A DNA stretch of 64,000 nucleotides from Phoenix dactylifera (lineage: Eukaryota; Streptophyta; Magnoliopsida; Arecales; Arecaceae), in contig NC_052397.1 of the NCBI RefSeq assembly GCF_009389715.1, positions 15,944,129 through 16,008,128 of the forward strand. Reading direction: 5' to 3'. Numbering within the stretch: the stretch's first letter is position 1; each line of letters opens with the position of its first letter. Made by a program: the position numbers and the translations under genes. This document shows positions 47,655 through 58,721 of the stretch, in pieces. The notes under the pieces were generated by a model. It was not told the DNA's origin. It did no database searches and saw only the letters and a list, made by a program, of their open reading frames with translations.

Positions 47655-49823
47655 CTAAGCAGCAACCGACTCTGACAAATTCCTCGACTCCAACCATGAT
47701 TTAGCAGCAACTTTTGTGGTCAGAAACCATCCAACCTTATCTGGTGCCTCATGAAATGGTGCATTCAATTCTCTCAAGTGTGACTCAAACACAGATGCCA
47801 ACCCTTTTTCTGAATATTTATGCTTCCCATGTCCTGTATGAATACCCAGGAGTGGAGGCAACTCCTCTCCATTCTCTAAGGCCTTGGACAAATCATTCAT
47901 CCAGACATGCAAAGCAGTCAACGCTGCTCCAAGAGAAAGACTCTTCACATGTAAAGACCACTGTGTAGGAGATTTTGACTGTAGATCTGTATATATCTCA
48001 AGCCGAAGTGCCATATCCAGGAGCACACAAGCTTTTTCTGATTGACTGAGGTTTACACAGAGATCTATCAAGCAATTACAGTAAGCCTTCTTCACTTCAT
48101 TACTGATGTTCTCGAAGAGCTCTTCAGCTTCTTGTTTGACTGCCTCATTGGCAGATCCTTCATCCACTAGTAGCTTCACTAAAGAACCCAACTGGACATT
48201 AGCTCTCTCAATACAGCTAATCACCTTCCCTAATTCTTCTGTCGGTGTCTGAGTCAGCACATTCAAAAGACAGCCACAAAACCGGTCATCTGGTGTTATC
48301 CCCAACTCTAATAGCTTGTCAAAACTTCTCACAACATCATCAGTCTGCCTAGCTTTCCCATAACACTGGATGATTGATGTAAGCACAAAGATATTTGGCT
48401 GATATCCAGCTTCTAACATCTCATTTAACAAGCCTTCTGCCTCCAAAACTCGTCCACTGCAAGAGTATGCAGTAATCAGAGCCGAATAGCTCCAGCTATC
48501 AGGCTTACAGTCATCAGGCAACCCCTTCATCTCCGCAAAAATCTCAGCAGCTTCATCAACACAACCAATATCAGCACACATCGACAAGAGCATGTTATAC
48601 AAGATCACATTCATCTCCATCCCTTTCTCCTTCATCTGCCTATAAACACTAAGCGCATCCTCAGCATAACGAGCCTTGCAATATGATCTTAGGAGAGCAG
48701 CATATGTCGCCCTGTTGGGCACCAACCCCTTCTTATCCATCTCTTTAAAGATAGTCTTCACTTGCCACGGCCTCCCGGCCCTGCCCATGGCATCGAACAA
48801 GGTGTTATATATGACCACATTTGGCTTCACACCAAGCGCCTTCATTTCCTCATACACATTAAGTGCACCATCAAAATTCCCCGAATGACTGTAAACTCTG
48901 ATCACCGTCGCGAACGTAACAGGATCAAGACGCCACCTTTCCTGGCGGGCACGATCATACAGGCCAAGAGCCTTCTCGATATTGCCCGACCGGCCATAAG
49001 CATCGATCATCGCGGAGTACGTAACATAATCCGGGCTGCATTCGAACTCGGGCATCTTCTCGAACCACTCCACAGCTATCTCCGGCAAATTACAGAACCT
49101 GGCGCAGCTAATAATGGTCGAAAACGTCACGTTATCCGGCTTAACTCCCCTCTCCAGCATCTCCTTCCAGAGGGCCTCCACCCCATCCCAGTTTTTAGAC
49201 TTCCTCAGTACCTTGAGCGTCACATTGTACAAAATCACCTCTTTGTCGATCTTGATGCTGTTCTGGAACCACCTGAGCGCGAGGACGGCGTTGGCGGAGT
49301 TCTCCATGCAGTTGAGGACGGTGACGGCGTCCTGCTCGGTGGGGCGGTCGGCGAGGGCGGAGATGGCGGCGGTGACGGCGGCGTCGGTGGGGTCGGAGGA
49401 ATCGAGGGAGGCGGCGAGGACGGCGAGGCGGGCGTAGCGGGAGTCGGAGGAGTGGTGGCGGAGGCGGGCTGCGCGGGGGCTGTTGGGGTTGACCCAGATG
49501 GAGTTTTTGGAGGGGGTTTTGCGCTTCTGGCCGTCCAGGGGCAGGGATTGGGGATCGGACTCCAGAGAAGTCTGGGAAGAGGGGTCTTGGAGGGAGACTT
49601 TAGTAGGGGTATGAAGCGAAAGGAGGGGTTTGGGTGGAGGGGAGGAGAGGGAGGGGAGAGGGGTTTTGATAGGGTTTTTGTGCTTCCAAGAAGAGAGGAA
49701 AGGGGAGGACAAATGGAGGATTTGGGCAGAGAAGGAGAAGAGGGGATGTGAGGGGTTGTGGGGGAAGGAGTGGAGGTGGTGGGATTGAGAGGAGGGAGGG
49801 GTGGAAGAGAGGTGGAATGCCAT
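47655..49823 (-). CDS. Chloroplast PPR-SMR protein, SVR7/ATP4-like
   Basis: 722 residues in a single exon. Residues 1-55 are Ser/Pro/His-rich and lack acids, a chloroplast transit peptide. Nine P-type PPR motifs run from about 197 to 513. A C-terminal SMR domain (about 620-710) has WSLHVKSLS and the TGHGKHK loop. The region VKPDNVTFSTIISCAR, DPVTFATVIRVY and NIFVLTSIIQCYGKA reads like Arabidopsis At4g16390 (SVR7, P67) and maize ATP4. Those proteins act in chloroplast RNA metabolism and ATP synthase subunit expression. The start is supported by the transit peptide. The coding sequence is very GC-rich near its 5' end and AT-richer later, a gradient typical of monocot genes; this creates long antisense frames which are not real. 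Orthology is inferred from remembered family sequence. Confidence 0.93.
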   Translation of the reverse strand: MAFHLSSTPPSSQSHHLHSFPHNPSHPLFSFSAQILHLSSPFLSSWKHKNPIKTPLPSLSSPPPKPLLSLHTPTKVSLQDPSSQTSLESDPQSLPLDGQKRKTPSKNSIWVNPNSPRAARLRHHSSDSRYARLAVLAASLDSSDPTDAAVTAAISALADRPTEQDAVTVLNCMENSANAVLALRWFQNSIKIDKEVILYNVTLKVLRKSKNWDGVEALWKEMLERGVKPDNVTFSTIISCARFCNLPEIAVEWFEKMPEFECSPDYVTYSAMIDAYGRSGNIEKALGLYDRARQERWRLDPVTFATVIRVYSHSGNFDGALNVYEEMKALGVKPNVVIYNTLFDAMGRAGRPWQVKTIFKEMDKKGLVPNRATYAALLRSYCKARYAEDALSVYRQMKEKGMEMNVILYNMLLSMCADIGCVDEAAEIFAEMKGLPDDCKPDSWSYSALITAYSCSGRVLEAEGLLNEMLEAGYQPNIFVLTSIIQCYGKARQTDDVVRSFDKLLELGITPDDRFCGCLLNVLTQTPTEELGKVISCIERANVQLGSLVKLLVDEGSANEAVKQEAEELFENISNEVKKAYCNCLIDLCVNLSQSEKACVLLDMALRLEIYTDLQSKSPTQWSLHVKSLSLGAALTALHVWMNDLSKALENGEELPPLLGIHTGHGKHKYSEKGLASVFESHLRELNAPFHEAPDKVGWFLTTKVAAKSWLESRNLSESVAA

Positions 49824-52606
49824 CTTCCCTTCTTTCTCTCCTTCTCTTTGGTTAGAATGTTGGGGAGAGGATTTAGAACAACCCTTGGGGAGCCATAAAA
49901 GATCTCTTATCAGTTAGCATCCAAGGGTGGTGGTGCTTCAAGGGCTTTTATTTTAATAAGAGAGCTGGGTTGGGCCAGTGAGTGAGTTGGGCTGGATGGG
50001 CTTGGTGAGGCAGAAATATGGAAGACAAATAAGTAACATTTCCAATTACTATACCATGAAGATGGTTTGCAGCAAAACATGTAATAAGTTCACTAAAATA
50101 ACAAATCTTGCTTCATCCAATATTTTGACCAAGTTGTCAAAAATAAGTTTAAATACTTGAAGAGATGGAAGTTCTCACCAAAAATAACAAGATAGCTCTG
50201 AATATGAGTCTTGCAAAGAAGAAAGAAATCTCTGGATGTGATGCACAAGCGTGTTAGTCGGAAAATATATACTGATTGGCATCTCATCTTTCTGGACTAG
50301 ACCTGCACACATGTAAGCAAGCTAGCAGATATATCGAAATGCATGTTATATATCACCACAGTTCTGTTAAACACATCATATATCACCAAATCAGCAATTT
50401 TATTCAACAGTAATTCAGTGAAATTACATTTCATTAACAAGTTAGCATACGTCCGACTCGATAATGTTATCATGCTAGTATTGGACTAGTTTCGCTCACA
50501 CTTCAACCCATGGCAGGCCAAAACATATAACTAAATATAATTTATCATCTTGATTTGATTTTGGCATTGGACTAGTCATAGCATGCTCCAGCTCGTGGCA
50601 GGCCAAATATATGCCATGCTTTTGCTCATGGCCGACAACAATAATATTATATCTTAACCCACGGCTAACATGCCATGTTTCCCATATGGCCAGCTAGTCC
50701 ATATGCCCCCCTCTTTTTTTCCACTGTTATAATTATGAAAAATTCATTTTTATTATGTCACAACTATGAGTAAGTATAGTTTGTTATCTAGAATTGACTT
50801 TCCGACATTGGATTAGTTGCAGCTATGTTTCAGCCTGTGGTAGGCCAAACACAATGCTGCATTTTAGCCCAAGGTTAAGACAATACATACACCACATTTT
50901 TTGCATGACCGATCAGTCCAAATGCCGCCGATGCTTCATTGTAAGTGATCCGAACCTGCCCGGAGCGAGCCCTCCTTAGAGGCAAGTGAAGTTGGTGAGC
51001 CGTATGATGGGCAACTATCTCCTGCGTCATACAATCATAATTTTCTTTGAATCATTTACACTCTACGTGATTACTATACTTAAGCACAAATTAATAAGCT
51101 TTATACAAGGCTAGACTTAGTAACATCATAATCCATGCAACATCAAATTCATCGGCACATAATACAGAACTTCAATAATTATGTAGATGATTGTGTTGAG
51201 AAATTCTTACCTCTATCAATCTCAGACTCAAATACAACATCGATCCACTTTTCGATCTACGAACTCGGAGGCAAGAAGTTGGGCAAAGTGTTCTGCTTAA
51301 CACCTTCTTGCCCTGACCATTGTTCACCTATGGAGCCAAATCTCGTTATCAGAATAATTTTAACCATCCATGAATTATGACAGATGATCATAGCAAGGTT
51401 GGTTTGGAACTCTCCTTCTAGGGCCACATAATGCTGACATGGGATCCTTGGATATGCAATACCAACTCAAAGCTTCTAGTTGCACAATGTTGGCCTAGGA
51501 TCCCTCCAAGGGTCAATTGATCTACAAGGTGTTGGGTCTTTTCCTCGGGTCCATCCAGGCATCTAGAGAGAGAATAGAGAAAGTAGGGAGAGAGAAAGAT
51601 CCCCAAAGAGAGAGCAAGAGAGGAGAGAGAAGGCAAGAGAGAGAGAGAAACTTACGGTTCTCTTCTCAAAAGAGAGGAATGAAGAGGGCTCTAAGGCCGA
51701 TCATACCCTTGGCGGCAGCGGCAGTAGCAATGGCCCTCAGCAACCAAAATATGGCCATGTTCGGCAATGGCGACTAGCCCGACGGAAGAAGAAAAGAAAA
51801 AAAATAGGGGAGAGGAAATAGGGCATCCAAATCTAGTGGTGACTCTTCGGTAACAATCGGGTCGATGAAGCCATCGATGACAACCAAGTGACTCAAAGAT
51901 AGGTATGGAAGAGGGATTAGGGTGGATTATCTTGTTTCTGATAATGAATCGATGGTGACTCATTGAGAATGATCAACATAAACCAAAGGAAAACTCGAGG
52001 TACTTCGCCGACAGTTGATCAGAGTTTGGGCGAGGTGATTAGAGCGAAGAGGGGTCCTTTTATAGGCTAAGTCTAGGGCTCCGACGAGCTCTAAGCTTCC
52101 CAACATCTGACGGAGTCAGGGAAGAAGACCGACTCCTTCTAGGAATCCGCTTCTTTCTTCTCACTTGCGAGCCACATGACATACAGGTTTTTTTTTTGTT
52201 TGTCTCATGCTAAAATTCATGCTAGCTTATGGGCTGATCAATGGACCGGGCCTTACACCTTTGAATAGCCCCATACAAATCTTGCTGTTCATGGCCTCAC
52301 ACTCATCTTTGGACTCTCACAGTCAGACTCGTTATAAGTATTAAACAAGTAAACTCTATGAATCAAAAGGTGCTTCATTTATTCCCTTGCTCTCCTGTTT
52401 TTTTTTTTTTATTTTTTTGGTAAAAACAAGGAGCTCAACTCTGGATTGAAATAGAACAACCAAGTTTAAAATCACATCATACATACTACTAAAGTACAGC
52501 CAAATATTCACACACAGATTTGAACGCTTCCAATAATAAGATTTAGAGCTAGTAATTGGTGTAGATAATCCGCTCAACTAGCGCAGGATACAGAAACATT
52601 TGGAGG
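49824..52606. other. Intergenic region, repeat-rich, no gene recognised
   Basis: The PPR promoter occupies the first few hundred bases. From 50470 to 50945 there are diverged repeats (listed separately). 51580-51660 is GA-rich. The part from 50950 to 52200 has a mixed composition like that of retrotransposon LTR or leader DNA, but no diagnostic end was found. Confidence 0.35.
50470..50945. repeat. Diverged direct repeats with a shared CATTGGACTAGT / TGGCAGGCCAAA module
   Basis: The module (TATTGGACTAGT or CATTGGATTAGT, then CA(A/G)C(C/T)...TGGCAGGCCAAA) occurs near 50479, 50563 and 50806. The last two copies go on with TATGCC/AATGCTGC, a T-rich word, an AGCCCA or ACCCAC word, and CAGTCCAAATGCC or TAGTCCATATGCC. 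Copies are strongly diverged. Confidence 0.5.
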
Positions 52607-53240
52607 CTATGGCTCTTTTTTTATTTTTTTGGTTTTACTAAAACGGATGTATCATACAATATGGGTATGGATACAATAAAAAAATCGAAAAATAATAACT
52701 TCCAGAGCACACTGGGCAACTTTCTCTCCCCCACCTATAGGGTATTTTCAGAGTGATTGGCTACATACGATACTACCCAATCCGCAGCCTCGTTGGCATC
52801 TTTGTATACATGCTTCGCCTGAAAGACCATCCCATCACAAATTATGGCTCGGATGCTTCTAAGCAGCAGGTGGTAGTCACCCACACCATCCGAGCTCCAT
52901 TGGATCCACTCAATAACCATCGCCGAATCGCCCTCGAGCAGGACATCTATAGCTTGCAGTGCTTATCAGGCATAACCAAAGCCAGCCCAGGCCGCCCTCA
53001 ACTCAGTCTTCGGAACCGAGTTATCGAAGATCTAATAGCCTCCAGCTGCAATCATCCTAGAATCCGGATCCCTGATGATAAAGCCAGCACCTCCTCTCCT
53101 ACCGCCATCCAGCACGCAGTTATCAAAGTTGATCTTAAGAAAATTCGAAAATAAAAGCTTCTAGGTGAAAAATACTGTAGCTGTGGCTTCACACCGAGAG
53201 ATGCCCACCGAACCTGCTGCCCTTGCTCTCCCATTTAATG
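52607..53240 (-). mobile_element. LINE (L1-type) 3' relic with RNase H-like domain
   Basis: On the minus strand, reading down from about 53220, broken frames give a plant LINE RNase H (RVT_3-type) domain. It has a NFLKINFDNCVLDGG start, GGAGFIIRDPDSRMIAAGG, VPKTELRAAWAGFGYA, LLEGDSAMVIEWIQW and HVYKDANEAADWV (the last two in 52735-52920). Stops occur after IAAGGY and after GFGYA, and a frame change lies near 53160. The 3' UTR (52620-52740) ends in an A-rich tail near 52610. The same 3' UTR type is found at 14726-14865. Only the 3' part is present, as with most plant LINE copies. Confidence 0.8.
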
Positions 53241-54210
53241 TGACTCCCATTTGTCTATTTCATCAAAAAAGAATACCCGTCCATCCACGCAAACCGACTA
53301 AACGACAACATCCTTAGTTATCAAAAATGTTAAGAGGGCTTATGGTCATAATACTAGATGCTGACTAGATTTTTAAGTGAGCAAGGCTGGAAATCTTGTT
53401 TCAACTTGCTTTGTCAAGTACCTACTGGCAAGCGGCAACGGCACGGGCATTGTCAATATGTGCTGGTGAATAAAAACGCTGTCAACTCCAGCTGTCCCAC
53501 CTCCAATCAAATTGAACTTAAATGTAGTTGGGAGCAATATGGCCAAGAAGAAAAGACACAATCCTGAAGGTCTTTTCGATTGCAAGCCATGATAATAGTA
53601 TGAAAGAGAACGGCAGCCGTGGATGAAATTCCAGGGTTTGAATTTTTCATGCAATTAGTAACTTGACAACATACCTAACAAGTTGACATTTTCCCGTCTA
53701 TTGAAGAAACAACTCTTAGGCATTGTTTTAAATCCAAAAAAAAAACTAATGCATTGTTCATTGAGATCATAAGAAATATGATAGCAGAGAAGGGTGGATT
53801 GAAGTGCACATTAATTAAAGAAATTGCTTTAAGATGTGCCATCTGAATCATGAGTTGCCGGCCATGACTATGTCAATCAACGTCACGCTTGCTCGGAAGA
53901 AGAAATAAAGTAGCAATAGAAAAATAGGGATTAACCAAATGAAGGCAAGCCTCTCTCACTTTGAGAGAGACGCTTATTTACTATTCCTTTAATTAGTTTT
54001 GAGTCACAATGCTGTCCAAGTCCGAGTTTGAAACAGATTGAAGAAGACCAATTCTCGAATAATGAATGGCCATCCATGCATGCTTTGCATGATGACCATG
54101 AGTAAACAAACTTAGATGGCATCAAAAACAACATTTGGAATCAAGTGATGGGTCCACCATGGATGGTCATGAATTTTACGAACTGATCATAGGCTACTAC
54201 TAATTAAGAT
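53241..54210. other. Intergenic DNA, nothing recognised
   Basis: Mixed-composition sequence with short random frames; no domain, RNA gene or element end could be supported. Confidence 0.4.
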
Positions 54211-54463
54211 CTGCCGTACCGACCATACCGATGTATCGGTGGGCGTCGGTACCAGTTCGGACTAGTACTGAATCGGTACCACTGGTTCGGCTTGATTCAT
54301 GCATTCAAAAGCCTCCAAAAAAATTGGAACTGGTACAGGCGGGTACCGAACCGGTACCGATCGGTATGGGTCGATACTAGTTTTTAACATCGAATAGGAC
54401 CGGCCAGAACCAATATTGGTTCGGTACGGGCTGAACCAACTGATACGGATCGGTTCAACATTC
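54211..54463. repeat. GGTACC/CCGGTACCG-rich repeat with imperfect inverted structure
   Basis: The 250-bp stretch is built from degenerate words such as CCGTACCGA, CGGTACC, GGTTCGG, GAACCGGTACCGATCGG and ATACGGATCGG. Both strands carry the same words, so it can fold back on itself. Its ends (GCCGTACCGACC and GGATCGGTTCAAC) are roughly inverted. It resembles low-complexity MITE-type repeats of monocots. There is no coding role. Confidence 0.6.
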
Positions 54464-54958
54464 CTTATTACCAATAAAGAAAACATAAATAGCAATGCCG
54501 AATGCAACATAAAACATGGGTGGAGAAATTGGACTCCTGACAGCAACCAGTACCAATCCCAACCATACTGAAAACAACCAAGAAAGGGTTCATGTCCCAT
54601 CTCCTACCAACCTATGTTGAGAAGACCATCTTCACTGCTATATGCAGTTTCCTGCACCACCCGGCAAACCCTACCAACTTTCTGATAAGCTTCCAAATTC
54701 ATCATTCATCAACACAAAATCAACGAGACGTCCAAATAATCTAAAACGATTAAAGCATTAGTTTATTTGTCCATGCAAGATGATTATCCAAAACAGACAA
54801 CTTCACAATAGCCTTTATATATATATATATATATATCACCTCTTTACTCCCTCATAGATCTGACATCCCCCACCTTATTTAATATTCACCCAACAAGACA
54901 TGAAATAATAAGATTATGTAATAAATATTTTAAGCAAAAAAGAGAAATGGGAACATGA
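54464..54958. other. Non-coding DNA downstream of the Pi21-like gene
   Basis: AT-rich, with a (TA)11 tract at 54815-54836; the right part is probably 3' UTR of the minus-strand gene. Confidence 0.4.
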
Positions 54959-56240
54959 TCACATGATGGTACATGACGTTGATGGATCCTCCTCGCAAAA
55001 GAAATAGCATGGCTTATTCCCTTCATAGGATGGCCCACCATGGGCCATGGGTGGACCATTGGCAACCCATCCATACACCCTTCCACATGACCAGCACCGG
55101 CACCCCCCATAATACCCCTCGTAGTATGGCGCACCGCAACAAGCCGGCCAGACCGGTGGCTGACCCGGGACCGGACCGACCGTCACCGGTTCAGGCTTCG
55201 GCGGCTTTGGTTCACCCTTTGGCTGTGCAGGCTCGGTCTTTGGAGGGTCCGGTTTTGCGGCTGGTGGGTCGGCTTTGGGCTTCGGTGCCGGTTCAGATGG
55301 TGGTGCGTCAGCTTTTGGCTTTGGTTTTGGTTCTGGTTCGGATTTAGGTGGCTTGGGTTTCTCCTTCTCAGCTGGGGCCGGTTCAGCTGGCTTAGAGTCC
55401 TTGGGAGGGTCTTTTGGCTTCTCCTTGATCTCTATGATTTGGATGTCTTTGATCACCTTGCAGGCCTTGCAGCGGAGCTTCTTCGAAAGCTTTTGGGGAT
55501 CAAATGGGCCAGAGATCGTGACAGTGTTGTTCTTCTCATCGTAGGAGATAGTTTTTATGTTCTCTCGATCTTAATGGTTCGAAATTATGGAGAGAAAGAA
55601 GGTGATTAGTAGAATTGTTAGTTGTAATATGGAAATAGAATGGAGTTGAGAAGCTTTTTTGGGGGGAGGAAGGAGAGGAGTGGTTGGTTACCTTGGAGCT
55701 GGCAAATCGTTTTCCTGATCTTTTTATAACAACGGTGGCATTCTAGGTCAACTTTCAACACCAACGTGGAGATCTGCGATAAGATTTATAAAGTACTAGC
55801 AGTTTAGTGAAAGTGAAAACAATTTTTAGAAGACCCAGCCGTAAAATATATGAAAATAGTTAAAAATTAGAAATGATAACATGGTCTTGATATGGGGATT
55901 AAAAAGAAGGGAAAAGAAAAAGAAAAAAAAAACCGAAGTAGACGCATGTACCGGTTTAAATTTCTAGCACATAGCATTTTTTATACTATATTTTTGGGAG
56001 AAAGTGCATGCGCAAGAACCCCATCAACTTTCATATCACAGAGATAATGAAACAAAATCATCTCCAATCCTATTAGAGAGAGATTGACTCTCAGAGATAG
56101 AGAGAGTACGTGGTTCATAAAGGAAATAAGAAGCCGCTTATTAGAGAGAAGAAACAGAATGGTGGAAACTTGTAAACAAGAAATAGAATTCAGAAGTTCT
56201 TCTTGGGGTGGAAGAAAGAAGGCCGACTTGCAGATAAAAT

Positions 56241-56280
<40 letters not shown>

Positions 56281-56660
56281 GTACTAGAGAAATTGGACAG
56301 TGAAGAAAAAAACAGCAGATTGGTCTAATTTCAACGGAGAAGAGAAGACAAAAGAATGATAACTTTGTACAGCAATTTAAGATCTAAGTGAGAAGGAAAG
56401 ACAAGATCCAAGTTGTGACATGTGATTCCAATGATAGTGGTGAAACAATCAAGTTCTAAGTTTCTACCATATGACAAATAATAATGAGTAGCAAAGTTTC
56501 AAAGTATCATTGACATAAGTAAACTTTGATACAATGATAGTATGAGAATTATAAGGTTAATTTAGTGAGGACAAACCATCACAAGCCTTTGAAAATTACT
56601 TGCAGAAAATACAATCAAATGGCTTTTGGAGAGAGGAGAATGCCTAACCTTTCCTGCCAT
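54959..56660 (-). CDS. Pi21-like proline-rich heavy-metal-associated (HMA) protein, 3 exons
   Basis: Minus-strand exons are 56649-56660 (MAGK only), 55692-55773 and 54959-55569, joining in frame to 234 residues. Residues 5-75 form an HMA domain with a C16-H-R-C19 metal site (VDLECHRCYKKIRK) followed by YDEKNNTVTISGPFDP and KLSKKLRCKACKVIKDI. Then comes a long Pro/Lys/Glu tail with repeated EP(A/K)PKPKAD-type units (about 85-165), a Cys/Tyr/Gly-rich part and a terminal CTIM, a CaaX prenylation signal. The architecture, including the four-codon first exon, matches rice Pi21 and its relatives among HIPP-type proteins. In rice Pi21 is a negative regulator of blast resistance; the role here is unknown. 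The 0.9-kb first intron holds a (TA)n tract. The frame from 55456 alone misses the HMA domain. Confidence 0.88.
56243..56278. repeat. (AT)n microsatellite in intron 1 of the Pi21-like gene
   Basis: About 18 AT units, inside the intron between the four-codon exon 1 and exon 2. Confidence 0.95.
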
Positions 56661-57753
56661 TGCTAGAGTGAAGCCAGATCCCAACTCTGGATAGGGGAAG
56701 CGAGCGAGCGAGCGAGAGAGAGAGAGAGAAGGGAGGGGGAGCGGTGGGAGAGGGGAACTTGTATTAAAACGTGTCCAGGCACCTACCACCCAATCACATG
56801 GGGTCACGTGTCCAAGAACGTTGAGAGATATCGTCTAAAGCATTAGACTTCTAGCTTGTTTGCATGCGCCACCGCACTTGAAATGGACACGTCCATGAGT
56901 TGGCTACCTTCGCGTTCACTTGTGCAGCCTTCACGCTTACGCACGAGAGCCCAACATTATTGACCTTGGAAAGAGAGTCGGACAAAGAAGGGGTTGGAGT
57001 TAGCTCACCTCATTCACAGCATCTATTTAAAATATATGATCTCTGGAGGAAATTAAAGGAGAAGGAACAGAAGGAATTGCCATGAATCTAGCTAGTAAAG
57101 GGAAATCTTAGTGTATTAATAATGATGAATGGTCTACTACGGAGGTCAGGAAGACAATTAACATGAAGTTCCAAGCTTGTATATATCTCCTAATCTTAGG
57201 ATACTTCCACCATATCGAGATAGGAGTGTATGCTGCTCGTCGTCAAAATCCATGACAGGAAATTTGTCGGTGTCCATAGATATTGATGGAGATATCGATA
57301 GATGTCAGAGATTTAGGTGGCCGGTCATGATGTCAGAGATTTAGTACCCAACTAGCCTAAAATTGGGTGTCAAACCATTCCCACTAAATTGTTTGGGGGT
57401 TTGTGTGAACCTCAAAACAATAGAAACAATGGGTGCTAGTAAAAAGAATTTGCTTTTAAGTGTAGGATTTGAATTTGAGCGCATTGGTTTCCTTTTTCCT
57501 TGTATCATATCATTCATTGTACAAAAGATTCTAGGTTCCCCACTCCCTCTTTCTTCGGCAAGAACTTTTGAAATACATTTATGGTTGAACCTTTAGGCCA
57601 GGTTGCAAACTATGGTCATTGAAAGCCATAAACCAACTACCAAAAGAAAGCCATAAAAACCCTAGTAATTTGTATGACAATACTACGTACACATGATAGG
57701 CATCTATAGAGAAGTAATATTGTACTCCTCAATAATCTATATATACGTCCTAC
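56661..57753. other. Promoter side of the Pi21-like gene and intergenic DNA
   Basis: Begins with the 5' UTR of the minus-strand gene, including CT/GA-rich DNA (56700-56735: GCGA and GA units). The rest up to the TRIM array holds no recognisable gene. Confidence 0.4.
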
Positions 57754-57758
57754 CTTGT

Positions 57759-58716
57759 TGTTACGGGGGTTCCCCGAATTTAGTCCCACATCGGCTAATC
57801 AGCGGGAAGGTCTGTGCCATATAATGGGGGGCTCAATCACCCTTCCCTTAGGAGGCGCCTTTTATGGGGCAAAACCGTGAGGCGCCGTGAGGAGGGCTCC
57901 GGGTACGCTCGACCCCCAAATCGGACCCAAAGCGGACAATACCTTCTGAGGGACACTCTCTCTTCCCCTGCTCGGCTGGTGTGTGGGCTCTGCTGGTGAC
58001 GGGGTGCAAATCCCGCATCAGATGGCGCTAGAAGGAGGGCCTCGGCCCTCCGCCTATCCAGTAAGGAGCCGACCCGGGCACAGGACCTCCCCGCTGGGGG
58101 GGCTGTGTTACGGGGGGTTCCCCGAATTTAGTCCCACATCGGCTAATCAGCGGGAAGGTCTGTGCCATATAATGGGGGGCTCAATCACCCTTCCCTTAGG
58201 AGGCGCCTTTTGTGGGGCAAAACCGTGAGGCGCCGTGAGGAGGGCTCCGGGTACGCTCGACCCCCAAATCGGACCCAAAGCGGACAATACCTTCTGAGGG
58301 ACACTCTCTCTTCCCCTGCTCGGCTGGTGTGTGGGCTCTGCTGGTGACGGGGTGCAAATCCCGCATCAGATGGCGCTAGAAGGAGGGCCTCGGCCCTCCG
58401 CCTATCCAGTAAGGAGCCGACTCGGGCACAGGACCTCCCCGCTGGGGGGGCTGTGTTACGGGGGGTTCCCCGAATTTAGTCCCACATCGGCTAATCAGCG
58501 GGACGGTCTGTGCCATATAATGGGGGGCTCAATCACCCTTCCCTTAGGAGGCGCCTTTTGTGGGGCAAAACCGTGAGGCGCCGTGAGGAGGGCTCCGGGT
58601 ACGCTCGACCCCCAAATCGGACCCAAAGCGGACAATACCTTCTGAGGGACACTCTCTCTTCCCCTGCTCGGCTGGTGTGTGGGCTTTGCTGGTGACGGGG
58701 TGCAAATCCCGCATCA
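57759..58716 (+). mobile_element. Tandem TRIM retrotransposon: three LTRs, two internal regions
   Basis: LTRs are 57759-58020, 58106-58368 and 58454-58716 (262, 263 and 263 bp). They are almost identical, start TGTTACGGGG and end CCCGCATCA. Between them lie two 85-bp internal regions (58021-58105, 58369-58453). Each internal region starts GATGGCGCTAGAAGGAGGG, where TGGCGCTAG can serve as primer-binding site, and ends in a G7 polypurine-like tract just before the next LTR. The whole is bordered by a 5-bp target duplication, CTTGT, at 57754-57758 and 58717-58721. There is no coding capacity. LTR, tiny internal region and no ORF define TRIM elements, which need proteins from other elements. Orientation follows from the PBS/PPT order. 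Confidence 0.93.
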
Positions 58717-58721
58717 CTTGT

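Noticed and set aside
48762-49751. Long plus-strand frame of 329 codons
   Set aside because: It is antisense to the PPR-SMR coding sequence and arises from its GC-rich 5' part. Its Gly/Val/Glu-rich text has no domain.
57814-58695. Repeated 61- and 81-codon frames, looking like a small gene family
   Set aside because: They lie inside the three TRIM LTRs and are repeated only because the LTRs are.
57759-58716. CRISPR-like or simple tandem repeat explanation
   Set aside because: Unit length 348 bp, TG...CA borders, internal regions and a 5-bp target duplication fit a TRIM retrotransposon. There is no short repeat-spacer pattern.
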